NCBI RefSeq assembly: GCF_965638725.1
Contig: NC_134950.1
Span: 138,747,636 to 138,811,635 of the forward strand
Direction of reading: 5' to 3'
Origin: Aptenodytes patagonicus
Lineage: Eukaryota; Chordata; Aves; Sphenisciformes; Spheniscidae
Length of the DNA stretch: 64,000 nucleotides
Positions 37,001-48,800 of this stretch are shown piece by piece; position 1 is the first letter of the stretch; each line of letters begins with the position of its first letter. A program made the position numbers and the translations under genes. The notes under the pieces were generated by a model. That model made no database searches, was not told the origin of the DNA, and worked only from the letters and a program-made list of their open reading frames with translations.

Positions 37001-39510
37001 TCACTGATATGGCTGGCTCTGGCTTTGACTCAGAGCATTGCTAGTGTGGGAATAACTATACATTTCATTCATTACTTTTATTCCTTCAGTGTAGAGTTTT
37101 GCTATTTATTCTGCACAGCAGATCACACGACTTGGAAGCACGTATTTGTTAGGAAATTCGGAGAAATGGCTGAATTCTAAAACTTATGTATTACAAAGGA
37201 AAGACAAAGCGCTTCAGAAAATGCCTTCAAAACAGCTATAACATCAGTCACTTGATGTTCTGTGTAACATAATGAACAAAGGTACCTTCAGACCAGATAA
37301 ATTAAAATCAAAGGAAAAATCCAATGACTAGTTTTGAAAAGATGTTAAATATTAACAGTGATGGGGTCTACCAGATCTTTATAGCAAAAGAGGAAAAACT
37401 TTCTGGGATAGTCCTATTTTGCTCCAAGCTCTCCTGGGGCAATTCCTGCAGGATTTAGTCACTGAGGCAGAGAAAGTAGCCCCGATAAACATCCAGAAGC
37501 TAAGTCAGCGGCTGGATACTGTCTCAGGACCCAAGCAGGGAGCTATGAGAAAGGCTGAGCTCTCCTCTCTCTTCAGTAACAAGGCACAAGGATGGTTTAG
37601 AGACATGTTCGGCTACTTCCGTTGAGATCACTGGGTTTGAGCTGACAGGGAAGTCCCTGTGAGTAGCTGTATTTGAATTATTGAGTTTCCTGTAGGAAAC
37701 AATTCAGAGCAGCACAAAGCCATGTGGAAATAGGCTAAGGTAAGTGCATCTCCAGTAAACTGGAGAAAGCAAAGGTGCAAATTAAATGGAAATACATCTA
37801 AGGCAGAAGCCAAGGAGCTGGTGAGGACTTAGTTTTGAGAATGCATTATTAGACAAACCCCATTTTTTTAAAAAAAGTGTGTGAGTGGGAGCCTACCTGT
37901 TCGTTATCTCTTCACATAACCAGAAAGCAACTAGAACTTCTGTTACAGGCTTTAAAACTACCAAATGCTATTAGGTGTGACCTGAGAAGGCAGTCAGTGT
38001 GTTAAATTACAATTATGAATTGCCTGAGCTGAGACCAAGATTTCAGAAATGGGTACCTAATGTTTGGCTCCTACATCTACACTGAAGTGGATTAAGGATG
38101 TAACCTGATTGTCCAAAGTGAGCACCCCCGTGTCCAAATATGGATCTTGGAAACTTATTTGTTATATGTTTTAGAAGAAAATTTGAGTGGATGTGATTTA
38201 GATACACAATATAGAAGCTAACAAAATACATCTCTGAATCTTCAGGGAGAAGTGCTGGAGGAGGAGCAGAGATTCATATGTAGTCTCTCTCATTTCATTT
38301 CCTTATCAGGAAAACATACATTTATCATGAAACATGCAGAAACAGGAGTTAAAATGACTGACCTCCCTGGGAGCTTCGGTTTCACCCTTCTAATAAGTCA
38401 AGCATCTAAGCAAAGCACTGTACTGCTGTACATTTGTAAGGAACAGCAATATTTTTTTTTGCTTGAGTTCACCATCTTGTTTCTGCACCTTATTTTCCTA
38501 ATTATTATTTATGAAAGATTAAAAAAAAAAAAAAAAAAACAACCACAAAACCAAACCATGATCCAAAGCACTACATTCTCTTAAGTATATTCATAAAAAA
38601 TGGGCACTGTTAGCAGCCATCAGAGAGCACTGTGAATTTCAAACAGGAAAATCTGTATCTGATGGATTTCATCTACCCAACTGAATAATGTTAAGTGTTC
38701 ACTGCCCATGAACATGTGATTTTAATCTCACTGAAATATATGGGGCATGCACCAAGGAGAATATACTGTAGTTTCAACATGTATTGTTGAGGAGAGAATT
38801 GCATTGACCTCTGAGGAAGGACCATCTGCAGTCAGTACAACAGTAGAGATGGCCTTCCAGCCACCTAAAAGGTTTCGTTTTCCTGAGCGTTGCACTGTGT
38901 TATATGTGTATCTGAAACCTAAAATGGTTGATTTTCATGTTGTAGTTAAAAATAAATGTCTGCACAATTAATTAAACACGGAACTTGAATTAAATGTTAG
39001 GCCTCCACTTATGAACACAGTTTATTGTTATAGCTTCCAAATACATTTTTGTGGAGATCTTTACAAACTTTCTTCTAGGTTTTATTAAAATTTTCCTATG
39101 TGCATGTGTATACACATATCTGTATAATGTGCATAGTTAATTATCTAATTAACATCTAAAGTTCTGAGTCATCAATTTAACTTTTTCAGAGGACTAAAAG
39201 AACAGCAACCCATACTGACCTTCCAACCAATCAAAAAAAGACAAATCACGCTTCAGGCAAATCAGGAGTCCTGACTTAAGCTTACCTGGACTTGGATCTT
39301 TGCCAACATTTTAAAATCGCCTTTCAAAAAGTGTCCCAAAAGTCTATAGAAACATCGTTGAGGTTTAGACACAGTGTCTGACAGGAAACTGTAATGTTAC
39401 TTAATTACAAATTTAACCCTGAATGTTTTGGTGGGGAAAAAACTGGAAAGTTTAGCTCTTTGGAAGTAGTATTCAAATTCAAAGCCTGTGGGTGGAGTTG
39501 GGGTGTGTGA
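34048..39510. other. Upstream flank of AGR2, no gene recognised
   Basis: AT-rich unique sequence with A-rich runs at about 34741-34795 and 38521-38539. An open frame at 37419-37625 is Gln/Glu-rich but has no recognisable domain or splice context. Confidence 0.55.
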
Positions 39511-39517
39511 AGGTGCA

Positions 39518-39524
39518 TAAATAG
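39518..39524 (+). promoter_or_regulatory. AGR2: AGR2 TATA-like box
   Basis: ATAAATA within GTGCATAAATAGGCAG, about 25-30 bp before the inferred first-exon start near 39545 and upstream of a strong donor (GTAAGG at 39602). The position fits a TATA promoter. The start site is inferred, not seen. Confidence 0.6.
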
Positions 39525-39544
39525 GCAGTAGGAAGGGCAGCGTT

Positions 39545-39601
39545 CACACTGTAACCGGGAACACCTTCGCACCCTGGCAGGCATCTGGGAGAGTAAACAA
39601 G
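39545..39601 (+). other. AGR2: AGR2 untranslated exon 1 (approximate start)
   Basis: A short segment after the TATA-like box ends at the consensus donor AACAAG|GTAAGG. It has no ATG. It should join the acceptor ending at 41292, giving a 5'UTR exon before the coding exon. GTAAACA near its 3' end matches the forkhead (FOXA-type) consensus; FOXA proteins are known regulators of AGR2 in mammals, but use here is inference. Confidence 0.6.
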
Positions 39602-39968
39602 GTAAGGCATGGGCGGCACACTTACTGCTTTAGAAAGGACCTGGGGGAGCTGTGAGCCCGGGTTACGCTGGGGCTGGGGCAGCCGATCAATGGAAAGAAA
39701 AGACTGCAGCAACGTAGGCACAGTTCAGCACAGCTTGCTGTGAAGAAAAAATGTGTAGAGAAATGTTGGTTTTGTAGGTTAAAAGAGCCAGGAGAGGAGG
39801 GGTTTTTTGAGGGAGTGAAGAACTTAGCAAAGTGCACATAGCCTTCCAGAGGCAAAGTTTTTAAAAAATAGGTTTAATGTTCCTCTGTCATTGCTTTCCA
39901 CATTCTGCATCAGCAACAGCATAAAATTTGCCTGGTCTTTGATTTCCTGGCTGTCCCATACCACCTTC

Positions 39969-39992
39969 TTTTTTTTTTTTTTTTTTTTTTTT
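39969..39992. repeat. Poly-T tract in AGR2 intron 1
   Basis: 24 consecutive T. No retroelement body was recognised next to it. Confidence 0.9.
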
Positions 39993-41292
39993 AGAGAAGC
40001 GTTACTTCCACTCTACAGCTCTAGCCAAAATAACTCTTGAGGCAACCCTGAAAATCCACTGGGTCTAATTTAACTTTATGCAATTTTCTTCCTTGCCAAG
40101 GAGACTTTTCTTAGGGCAGAAAGGCAGTCTACTGCAAAAGTCATATTTCATGTCCTTGAAACAGTGACTCTTTGAAAGTTTGAGGTCTGTTGGACATCCC
40201 AGTAGGAAAGACCACTGTACCACTGATGGAAACTCAGCTAATGCCTCCTCCTGCAGTTCCTACCCAGAAAAATGCTTCTATTTCCCTGGACTTTCATTGT
40301 CATTGTCTGAATTTTAAAAACTGTCAGCCTGTTGTAATTTTTGCATGAATCTTTTAATTTTCTGTATTGCTTTTGGAATATCTTAGGTCTTCCTATTGTA
40401 CCCATTACACTGGTGTTCTAGTTTCTAGGAGGAAATTTAATGAGAAAACATAGGGTCATGTTGCTAAAGTGTTTTCCCCCTTCAAAGAAGCATCCCAGCT
40501 AAAACACTGAGGAGCTTCCCATCAGACATGTCTCATTTCCATCTCCATGCCCCAGAGTCAAGCTCAGGAAAAGCCCTCTGCTTTGTGTTGCTTAAACTGG
40601 CAAACTGCATTTCAGTTCTCGCTGTTCCACACAGCAACTCCTCCCCACTCTTTTTATTATAGATTCTACTGGTTTTATCTTTAAGGATTAGATGATACTT
40701 TTAAGGGGGAAGACAGGATCAGAAGTTTCAACAACAGCATTAAGCTGTGCCTATGCCAATGGCTCACTGTAAAGCCTAGCTTAACATTCTGACTTCTCAT
40801 TTGAGTTGCTCCCACTGCAAAATGAAGGAAGAGCCGAGACAAGTTAATTTTTCAGCACCTGGGCTGCTAGAGTACTTGGTTATGATAACACTGGCAGCTC
40901 AAGGTATAACTGTGAACTTATTAGGACTTGAAAGTACTTTTGGAATTGCCAAAACTCAGTTGTTTTACTGTGCAAATTCAATAAATGTAAATAGAAGAGA
41001 GAGAAACTAACACATAAGTGCGCATCTTAAAAGGACCACAGCCCAACGGCACGGACAGAGCAGTAGAAAGCAGCCAGGTCCTTCATGGCAATTTGCTAAG
41101 CAAACCTCACACTTCCTTGAGGCTCCCCCAAGCCCAGGCCCCTGCCTGGAGCCGTTCATTTCAGCCCTGACTCACCCTGCTGCATACTTGTGACTTGACC
41201 TGCCGCTCCACCCGTCCTTATCTGCTGTGTGCCTCAAAGCAAGCGGCAGCCTGGGAGGCACGACAACGTGAAGTTTCTCTCCTCTGTTCCAG

Positions 41293-41430
41293 GAGCAACC
41301 ATGGAGAAGAATTACGTGTCCATGTTCCTGCTGCTCGTTGCCATCTCCTGTGCTCTGGCAAAGGATGTGGGCAAGAAGGAGACAAAGGAGACTACTGCTA
41401 AACCAAAACTGCCTCAGACACTCTCCAGAG
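41293..41430 (+). CDS. AGR2: AGR2 first coding exon (8 nt 5'UTR, then signal peptide)
   Basis: Acceptor ctctgttccag, ATG at 41301 in the context GCAACCATGG (near-ideal Kozak: A at -3, G at +4). It ends in phase 1 at donor GTAAAG. Confidence 0.94.
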
Positions 41431-44400
41431 GTAAAGCCCTTCCGGGCAGACGCGGGCGGGGAGCGGGACGCGAACCCCCGGCCGCCAGCCCCGCTTATAA
41501 CGCACCGCCTATCCTTGTCCCGCAGGCTGGGGAGACCAGCTCATCTGGACGCAGACGTACGAGGAAGCCCTCTTCCGCTCCAAGCACAGGTACCGCGCTC
41601 CGCTCCGCGCCCCGCCACGCCCCGCTCCACGCTCCCCAGCACCCCTAGCGCCTCCCCGGCCCCTAACCAGGACTCTTCTTTTCCAGCAACAAACCCCTGA
41701 TGATCATCCACCACTTGGACGACTGCCCGCACAGCCAAGGTAATCCCTCTGCACTGAAAAAAAAAAAACAAACCATCTGGTTTTTGGTTTCCGGATAAAT
41801 GTTGCTTAAAAAAAAAAGCAAAAAAAAAAAAAGCAGCCCCCATTCTGCTTGTTGAGTAAGCCTTAGTGAAATGCTAACTTGCACAAGCACATGGAGCGTT
41901 CTTTAAGTCACTGCCCCATGTAGGTGTTTTCCAATGTGCAGAAATAAAACAAAAACAGTAATTCAGTATTGCATGATACAGAATGGATACCGAAACGAGC
42001 AAAGGTCAGCAGGTTTTGACCTGTGGCAAATCTGGTTTTGGTTCATGTCACAACCAGCCAAAACCAACAGCAAGACCAGGAGTAGTGAAAAACAGTAATT
42101 TATTGGAAAGGATGTATTCAGTTTTCAGTATGACTGATGGTTGAGACTGAATCCAGGACTCAATCAAACTAGGCTGAAACTGAGCTTTTGTGGGATTTCT
42201 GGTGACTGGGACTGCTCTTTTCCCAGCGTTTCTGAATTTACCCAAGGGCCCTTCCTCCTGCAAACCGATCCATATGGCAAGACCTTTGCGTCCATCCATA
42301 GCTCCAGTAACTCCGGAAGAATCTTTGTACAAGCATTAAAAATCTCTCAAACATCTCAGGCTGAAGTCCTACACCTCCACACTGAATTTTCTGTGCCTTA
42401 AGAGCTGGAGCCAGAAACTGCAATAGCAGACTAGGAGGTTTAAAGGGTCAAATGCTCAAATTCAAGCTCGAGCAGACAAATTTGAGAGCTGCACTATCTG
42501 AAGAAAGGAAGGACATTTTTTACCATTACACTTACTCTTTACCACAGAATATAAATGAGTTGATCATCTTCCAGAGGCATGAACTTAAAATCTTCATTTG
42601 CTGCAATTGTAAATTGGGAATTCTCAATTTGATTCTACTTGCATTCCCGTTTATTCCACTCTAGCACTCAAGAAGGTCTTTGCTGAACATAAAGATGTAC
42701 AGAATTTGGCTGAAAAATTCATTCTCCTGAACCTTGTGGTAAGTTTCCCAGTTACACTTCATTAAGTGAAAGCAATAAAGTTCTATTTTTAATTATGGTT
42801 TCTCTAGCTATAATTAGTCAGTTTAATACTGTCATTTAGTCAGGTTGGCTAGGAAAATGGCCAGTGCTGAAGCATAATAGATTTAGTAATAAGTATCTTT
42901 CATCTGTAGCTATCATAACCTCAAAATATGAGGGAATTTAAAGTTTAATAATAACATTAACTGTTGTTAGCAATTTGCAACTCCAGCTGTGAAAAGATTG
43001 CATCCTAGACAGTGAATTTCTTAAACTGTAAAATGTATTGTTTAAGCTCTATTTCATAACACAAAGTACAATGAAGAAAAAAAAAATTATGTAACATGCC
43101 CTCTCTGACTGGGAACCTTATCTGTTTTCTTTAAGTATGAAACCACAGACAAGAATCTTTCCCCTGATGGCCAGTATGTCCCTCGGATTTTGTTCATAGG
43201 TGAGTACCTCAAGCATCAAAGCTGACCTCAGATCAAAGTCCCTGCTGTGCCATGAATCTCAAATCCTCGGGCTTATTAACAGGAATTTATTCCATCTGAA
43301 ATATAAAATTTCTAGTTGGTTTTGTTGGATGCAATTCCAAAGCAACCCCAGCCAGGTCATTAGCTTCACAGGTCCAGCATTCCTCCCTCATGGATTCCGC
43401 GAATGATGTAATTCCTTCCATCGTGTCATTAAAATGACATGATGCCACAGTCACTGTAATGGGTAGGCACTGGCTCAGCCTTGCTCATCCTCCTGTCTCT
43501 AGAAATACTGTAAAACTGACAGGTTTCTGTTTGTAACACAATCTCAGATATCGGAGGAACAGCAGTGACCCTGGGTGCTTCAGGGGCCAATTTTCAAAGC
43601 TCAGTACTCAGTTCCGTGCTCCACTAACCTGCACAAGCCCCTCCAAAGCATTTGTGTTCTGGAGACGTATTAGTGGCCATGCACGCATCCAGGTATTCCC
43701 TCTCCCAGAAGAGATATGTAACCTCGCATACTGCACACACGCATCATTAACACATACCTTTATAAATCTAGGTCATGATGACCATTTCCAACAGACCAAA
43801 GCAACTGCCATATTCTCTCTTTCTTTATTATTTCTTTTTTAATAACATTTGTAGCCTGAAGGCAGCCTCAGCTCATAGAGTTAATTCAGGTACTCTGCAG
43901 TGGCACAGGGTGCAAGGCTGATCAACATTGATCAGAATTAGACCTATCCCCTTCTTAATAAACCTGCAAACACAACACTTAAAACTGAAATGTCTGTGAC
44001 TGTGTAGAAGAACGATCTCTTGGTTGTTAGTGGAAGCAGATGTGTCTTTTAGGAAGCAAGCAGAAGCGCAGAAAGGTTTATTTCCTTCTGCTTGAAGGTT
44101 AACCCTGTCCTCCACAACTTCTCTCATCCTTTTTTTCCAGATCCTTCCCTGACTGTGAGAGCAGATATTACCGGAAGATACTCCAACCGTCTCTATGCAT
44201 ACGAGCCTTCTGACATTTCATTGTGTAAGTAGTGTATTCTGAAAATACTCTGAAATATTCTGAAAGAAGTCACATTTTTCACGCAACAAGGAATAACACC
44301 AGGCATTGCAGACTCTTGCAATCAGTACTTGCTGAAAAACAGTTAACTAGGATTAAAATTAAACAGGATGCTAGACTTAAACTCAGTGAGGTGAAGAGAA

Positions 44401-44895
44401 TGATGGCAGAGCCCTGGAGCCTTAAACATCCATCTGTTTTAAAAGAAAGCATACGTCAGTAGGAACTTGCATAATTCAGCAGTGTTCACTGTAAGCAACG
44501 GTGAGAACTCTTGCACACAAACCCTGCCGGGCCAGGTCAGGAAACCTTCTGGGAGCAGGGAAGAGATGTGTGCCACAGCCCTCCCTCACCGCTGCACGGC
44601 TCCCGTCTCTGCCCTGCGAATGCCCGTGTGTTTGCAATAACGGACGCATGTTCTCACCAGCCAAAATTAAACCGATGATGTGCACAAAATGCTTGGAAGA
44701 TGCTGTAGAGCACGGTGCCTCAGAATCCATATAGCAATAGGCACATGAACAAAAGCTTTAATAATGACATTTTCTCTACAGTATTTGTAGTTGCTGGCAG
44801 AGGAAGTTGCAACAAAAATAACATGTATGAATATTTCATTTCTAGTGTATTCAAATATGCAGAAAGCGCTGAAACTCCTGAAGACTGAACTGTAA
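41301..44895 (+). CDS. AGR2: AGR2, anterior gradient 2 (ER protein disulfide isomerase family), complete CDS in 7 exons
   Basis: AGR2 is an ER-resident thioredoxin-fold protein of mucus-secreting epithelia that assists mucin folding. Joined exons 41301-41430, 41526-41589, 41687-41739, 42665-42738, 43136-43199, 44141-44224 and 44846-44895 give 519 nt, 172 aa (human 175), all junctions in frame. Residues 1-20 are a signal peptide ([13 protein letters not shown] core and end). A Lys/Thr-rich linker, then [14 protein letters not shown], leads to the active-site motif CPHS at residues 78-81, identical to human CXXS. Glu57 aligns with human Glu60 of the reported dimer interface. YVPRILF holds the cis-proline, and the protein ends KTEL, the human ER-retention tail. 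The ATG sits 8 nt inside an exon whose acceptor ends at 41292. Introns 2 and 3 are only about 95 nt and GC-rich, against 1-2 kb in AGR3. Convergent with TSPAN13. Confidence 0.97.
41434..41650. promoter_or_regulatory. Compact CpG-rich block over AGR2 coding exons 1-3
   Basis: Dense CG dinucleotides run through intron 2, exon 2 and intron 3, with a repetitive CCGCGCTCCGCTCCGCGCC motif after exon 2. The AGR2 promoter 2 kb upstream is TATA-type and not CpG-rich. This could be a small intragenic CpG island or an alternative promoter region. I see the composition; function is inference. Confidence 0.5.
41526..41589 (+). CDS. AGR2: AGR2 coding exon 2
   Basis: 64 nt, phase 1 to 2, encoding [20 protein letters not shown]. 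Flanked by two very short GC-rich introns. Confidence 0.94.
41687..41739 (+). CDS. AGR2: AGR2 coding exon 3, CPHS active-site motif
   Basis: 53 nt, encoding [17 protein letters not shown]. It keeps the CXXS motif, so the paralogues differ at this site in this genome. Acceptor tcttttccag. Confidence 0.95.
42665..42738 (+). CDS. AGR2: AGR2 coding exon 4
   Basis: 74 nt, encoding [19 protein letters not shown] and ILLNLV. Acceptor ccactctag, donor GTAAGT. Confidence 0.95.
43136..43199 (+). CDS. AGR2: AGR2 coding exon 5 (cis-proline segment)
   Basis: 64 nt, encoding [20 protein letters not shown]. Donor GTGAGT. Confidence 0.95.
44141..44224 (+). CDS. AGR2: AGR2 coding exon 6
   Basis: 84 nt, phase 1 to 1, encoding [20 protein letters not shown] plus YEPSDISL. 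Acceptor ttttttccag, donor GTAAGT. Confidence 0.95.
44846..44895 (+). CDS. AGR2: AGR2 last coding exon
   Basis: 50 nt, encoding [16 protein letters not shown] and TAA at 44893-44895. Acceptor tttctag. Confidence 0.94.
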
Positions 44896-45160
44896 GAGGA
44901 AGAAGAAAGCCCTTAAATACTATGAAGTCTGATCTTCCATCTCTTCTCCACTCATTGAAATGGGTGAAGAGACTATTTAGGGTGATCTTTAGTGATGTAT
45001 AGTGCTGGTTTATATACATAAACACTATGGTTTTGCATTAGCACTTTTGTACTGGGCAGCATTTTTAAAAGCTGGAGGCTTTTAATTTAAGGCGTACAGA
45101 AGAATACTGTATGATCCAACTGATTTTTTTTAAAAATAAATCCATTTCAAGTGTTTACAT
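44896..45160 (+). other. AGR2: AGR2 3'UTR
   Basis: About 265 nt from the stop to the inferred cleavage site 15-25 nt after AATAAA at 45135. Confidence 0.7.
45135..45140 (+). terminator. AGR2: AGR2 poly(A) signal AATAAA
   Basis: Canonical hexamer 240 nt after the stop, followed about 35 nt later by a GT-rich stretch (gatgtgttttgtggtttttt), the usual downstream element. Confidence 0.8.
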
Positions 45161-45289
45161 ACAAAACATTGATGTGTTTTGTGGTTTTTTTCCTTATTAT
45201 CATTTACTGTTATTCAAAAGAGTAAAATCAGTGTTACTTGAGACCACAGCTTGTAATTTTACATCTAAGCCCTTTGGATGGAAAATGGC

Positions 45290-45881
45290 TGTTGTGGGTT
45301 AACCCCGGCCAGCAGCTCAGCCCCACGCAGCCCCTTGCTCACTCCCCACTCCCCCCCACCCCCCACCCCAGTGGGATGGGGGAGAGAATCGGAAGGGCAA
45401 AAGTGAGAAAACTCATGGGTTGAGATAAAGGCAGTTTAACAGGTAAAGCAAAAGCCGTGCGCACAAGCAAAGCAAAACAAGGAATTCATTCACTGCTTCC
45501 CATCGGCAGGCAGGTGTGCAGCCATCTCCAGGAAAGCAGGGCTCCATCACGCCTAACCGTTACTTGGGAAGACAAACGCCATCGCTCCGAACATCCCCCC
45601 CTTCCTTCTTCTTCCCCCAGCTTTATATGCTGAGCATGACGTCATATGGTGTGGAATATCGCTTTGGTCAGTTGGGGTCAGCTGTCCCGGCTGTGTCCCC
45701 TCCCAACTTCTTGTGCACCCCCAGCCTACTCGCTGGTGGGGTGGTGTGAGAAGCAGAAAAGACCTTGATGCTGTGTAAGCATCAGCAATAACTAAAACAT
45801 CCTTGTGTTATCAAGAAATCCAAAGCATAGCACCATACAAGCTACAATGAAGAAAATTAACTCTACTCAGCCAACCCCAGT
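45290..45881 (+). mobile_element. Solo LTR of an avian endogenous retrovirus (ERVL type)
   Basis: Begins TGTTGTGGGTTAACC and continues with segments typical of a widespread bird LTR: 'gtgggatgggggagagaatc', 'ggttgagataaaggcagttt', 'ctttatatgctgagcatgac' and 'gcatagcaccatacaagcta'. It ends near 'ctcagccaaccccag'. No internal gag, pol or env sequence flanks it, so it is a solo LTR left by recombination. It carries a TATA-like TTATAT at 45623-45628 and a perfect palindromic TGACGTCA at 45637-45644. The 3' end and target-site duplication are not clear. It starts about 130 bp after the AGR2 cleavage site. The class is assigned from memory of avian LTRs. Confidence 0.85.
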
Positions 45882-48800
45882 AGAGGAAAGCAGCTTTTTA
45901 TCTCCCGTTTCAGCAGCTAGCTAAGCTCTGTATTGCTCAGCCTGCTTTATCTCCACGTATTTTCTCATAGTGCCAACCTACGTTGAGCTCTCATTATCAG
46001 CCCTTTCTTTAGTTAGATAACAAGAAGTGCAAACCTTTTACAGAAAAGTACTTGAGACTAGAGGATGGTTATATGGTTTTTTTGTTTCTTTTTTCAAACT
46101 GGCTGCATTCTGAAGTAATCTGAGGATCACCTTATTTACTTGAATTTTTTTTTTTAAAGATAAAAACTGTTTCCCTTAAAAGATTCCTGCTTACATCAGA
46201 ATTCAGTAAAGCCTTGAGATGATTAATAGAAGTGATACTGCATTGAGTATATGGTTGGTTTCATGATTGTGTTATGGCTTGTGATTGATTGATTGTGATG
46301 AGAGAACTCAGAACTAAAAGAAACCCTGCAGCTGAACACCACGGGAGTACACACCACCTCAAGCCTTAGGCCAAAAGGAGCCTTTCCAACCTCAAATATC
46401 TTAAGAACTCAGCAGCAGCAGTGAGAAACACTTTGCCCAGGACTATACCTGCACTGTCTTCTCAGCTTTTTGGCAATGTCAGCCATTATTACCACGACTA
46501 TTACCGTTACCGCCACTACCAGTCATGATGATAATCACAATAGAGAAATACACTTGGGAGGGTAGGACAAGCAAGAGAAGCAAGGGTTTCGGCTCAAGGG
46601 AATTGCTCAACAAAATTAGAAGCAAGGCACCTGCTAATACACCTTCAGCAAGCTACGTGAACCCTACCAACCACAAAATCTCAAGTGGTACCTGGAAATG
46701 GCCCCAGACGTGCAACTGAGTATTCCTTCAGCAGTTCAGTAAGACGTTCCTTTCTACCGCAGCATCCTTTAACTGTGATGAGGAAACTCCTTGCTGCAGA
46801 AAGGTCTTTCCCTTCCTTCCCAAGCAGAAGACGGGGCAAAAAAAGGATGCAGTGGGGGCAGAAATATTCTCTAGAAGCAGCTATCAGCCACAAAAAGCAA
46901 AAAAGGTGTTTACACCACTGAGCAGAGGGACAGCACAGAGGGAGGATGCAGCAATTGGTTACCAGAATCATCTTTTATCTACTCGACCCAAAGTTCACTT
47001 GCTAGAGCTGTGTATCTGATACAAAACAAAAGCTGCTGCCCATGCCATCACATTTTAAAAAGTCTGTTTTTATAACTCTACTGAAGTAGCATCGTTTTCT
47101 TAAGCAAATGTACTGATGCTAAGGATAATATCCAGCAAATGGATACAAGGTGTATTCTACAACGGTCTACTAGTCTACATGCTATAGATGCAAATACGCA
47201 AGCCAGATCAGCCTGCAAGTATCAAGAAACTAATTTTTTAATCTGAAATTCATTTTTTGCACTCAATGCTATGTTTTTATAGTTTGCTTTTCACCTCAGC
47301 CAAATTTTCAAGAATCTTAATACGTAAATGGTCAACTTAATTCTGCTCTTTTCATTCTCTCCTCTAAATACAGATTATTTAGGTCTACAGAGGCATCAAG
47401 CTAAGCAGAGTTACCTTAAAAAAAAAAAAAAAAAAATCTTTTTCTTCAGAAAACCTGGGAAAATAATTTCTGAAGTATACATGCTCAGTAACCTGAAGCG
47501 TACAAGATGAATAGGGTTTCCAGCAATTCCACTACCGTTCAGACAGTCTTTAAATAATTAGGCCTAAAAATAATAATGCAAGCTAGTAACACTAGCACAT
47601 TCCTATTCACTTATCAGCTACAGATTTTAAGGTACATTTTTACAGGTATCAATTCAAATTATGCAAGCTTTTTCTTTTTGTAATAGTTACTTTCATGTGA
47701 GAGGAGTCAGATGCTGTGCAGTGGTATCACCATGTTAGTTAAGAGCTGGATTCACTTTCTTACACAGATGCAGAAGAATGATATTTTATTATTTTATAGC
47801 CAGCTATTTTTATGTGATAAAAATGCATAGGTGTCTTGAAAGAAGTCAAGACAGGTTTCTACTTTTTCCAGAATAACCAACTTTAAGAAAGCATTTCAAT
47901 GTAACTAAGGTCAAAAGACATCTAATGTAAGCATTAAGAATGCTCCAAGTTAAACTGCTTTGTTATTTTCATACTCTGCTGCTGTAAATAGCTTCTAGAA
48001 AATCCGGTTACAATTCAGTCCAATTCTCAAGCAGTCAGATAAACATTCAAATGCCTCTCTAGAAACCAAACCAAAGACATCTTTATATGACCAAAACTAT
48101 TTTCTCAAGAGGAAAGACAAAGCAATGAACAAAGCAAACTTCAAAGACAAAACCCACCAAGAATAGGTATAAATAAATTTTTAAAAAATGCTCTATTCTC
48201 TATTTCAACACATCAGAACATTCCTTGTATACTGACATGCGAGTCAGACCTCTCCTGCGGGAGGCTATTCTCTTCCCCCCCACCTCCAAACAAAGTCAGA
48301 CTCAATGTGTTTTATTGCCCCCCTTAAGAATCAGGCTCTGAAAGTGAATCCACATCTCTGATGTGAATTTCAGGGTTTGTGGGTTTTTTTATTTTTAAAT
48401 CACAATATTAAAGAGAGAAAGTATTATTAATACAGCAGAAAAACTTCAAACCATACGATCCACTGATCTGTCTTTTGACTACTAAAACAAATTCATACTA
48501 AGGGTTCTGAGACATGAGAGTTTCTAAAGTAGTAACATTTTCAGTATTTTCTCAGTGATGCACATTTACACTCCAGTATCACCTACCATATTTATGAAAC
48601 CAGACCCACCCATAACTAAGCACTAAAAACAATTATGAAAAAAGTCAAAATTGAAGCAGCAATGTAGTATTATTTTAAGCTTCATACAACCTCTCCGTAA
48701 GACTCCTCCTTTAATTTATTACAGTGATGTACAAAATATGGAGCCTGTCTAGATTAGGAAAGTTAACTGTTGCTAAAGACAGCCACGAGATGATCACCAT

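Noticed and set aside
37419-37625. Gln/Glu-rich 68-codon frame
   Set aside because: I looked for retroviral gag or helical-domain features and could not support any; short and without splice context.
41229-41648. 139-codon frame covering AGR2 exon 1
   Set aside because: It is AGR2 coding exon 1 read straight through a GC-rich intron; the spliced form with family-conserved exons is clearly right.
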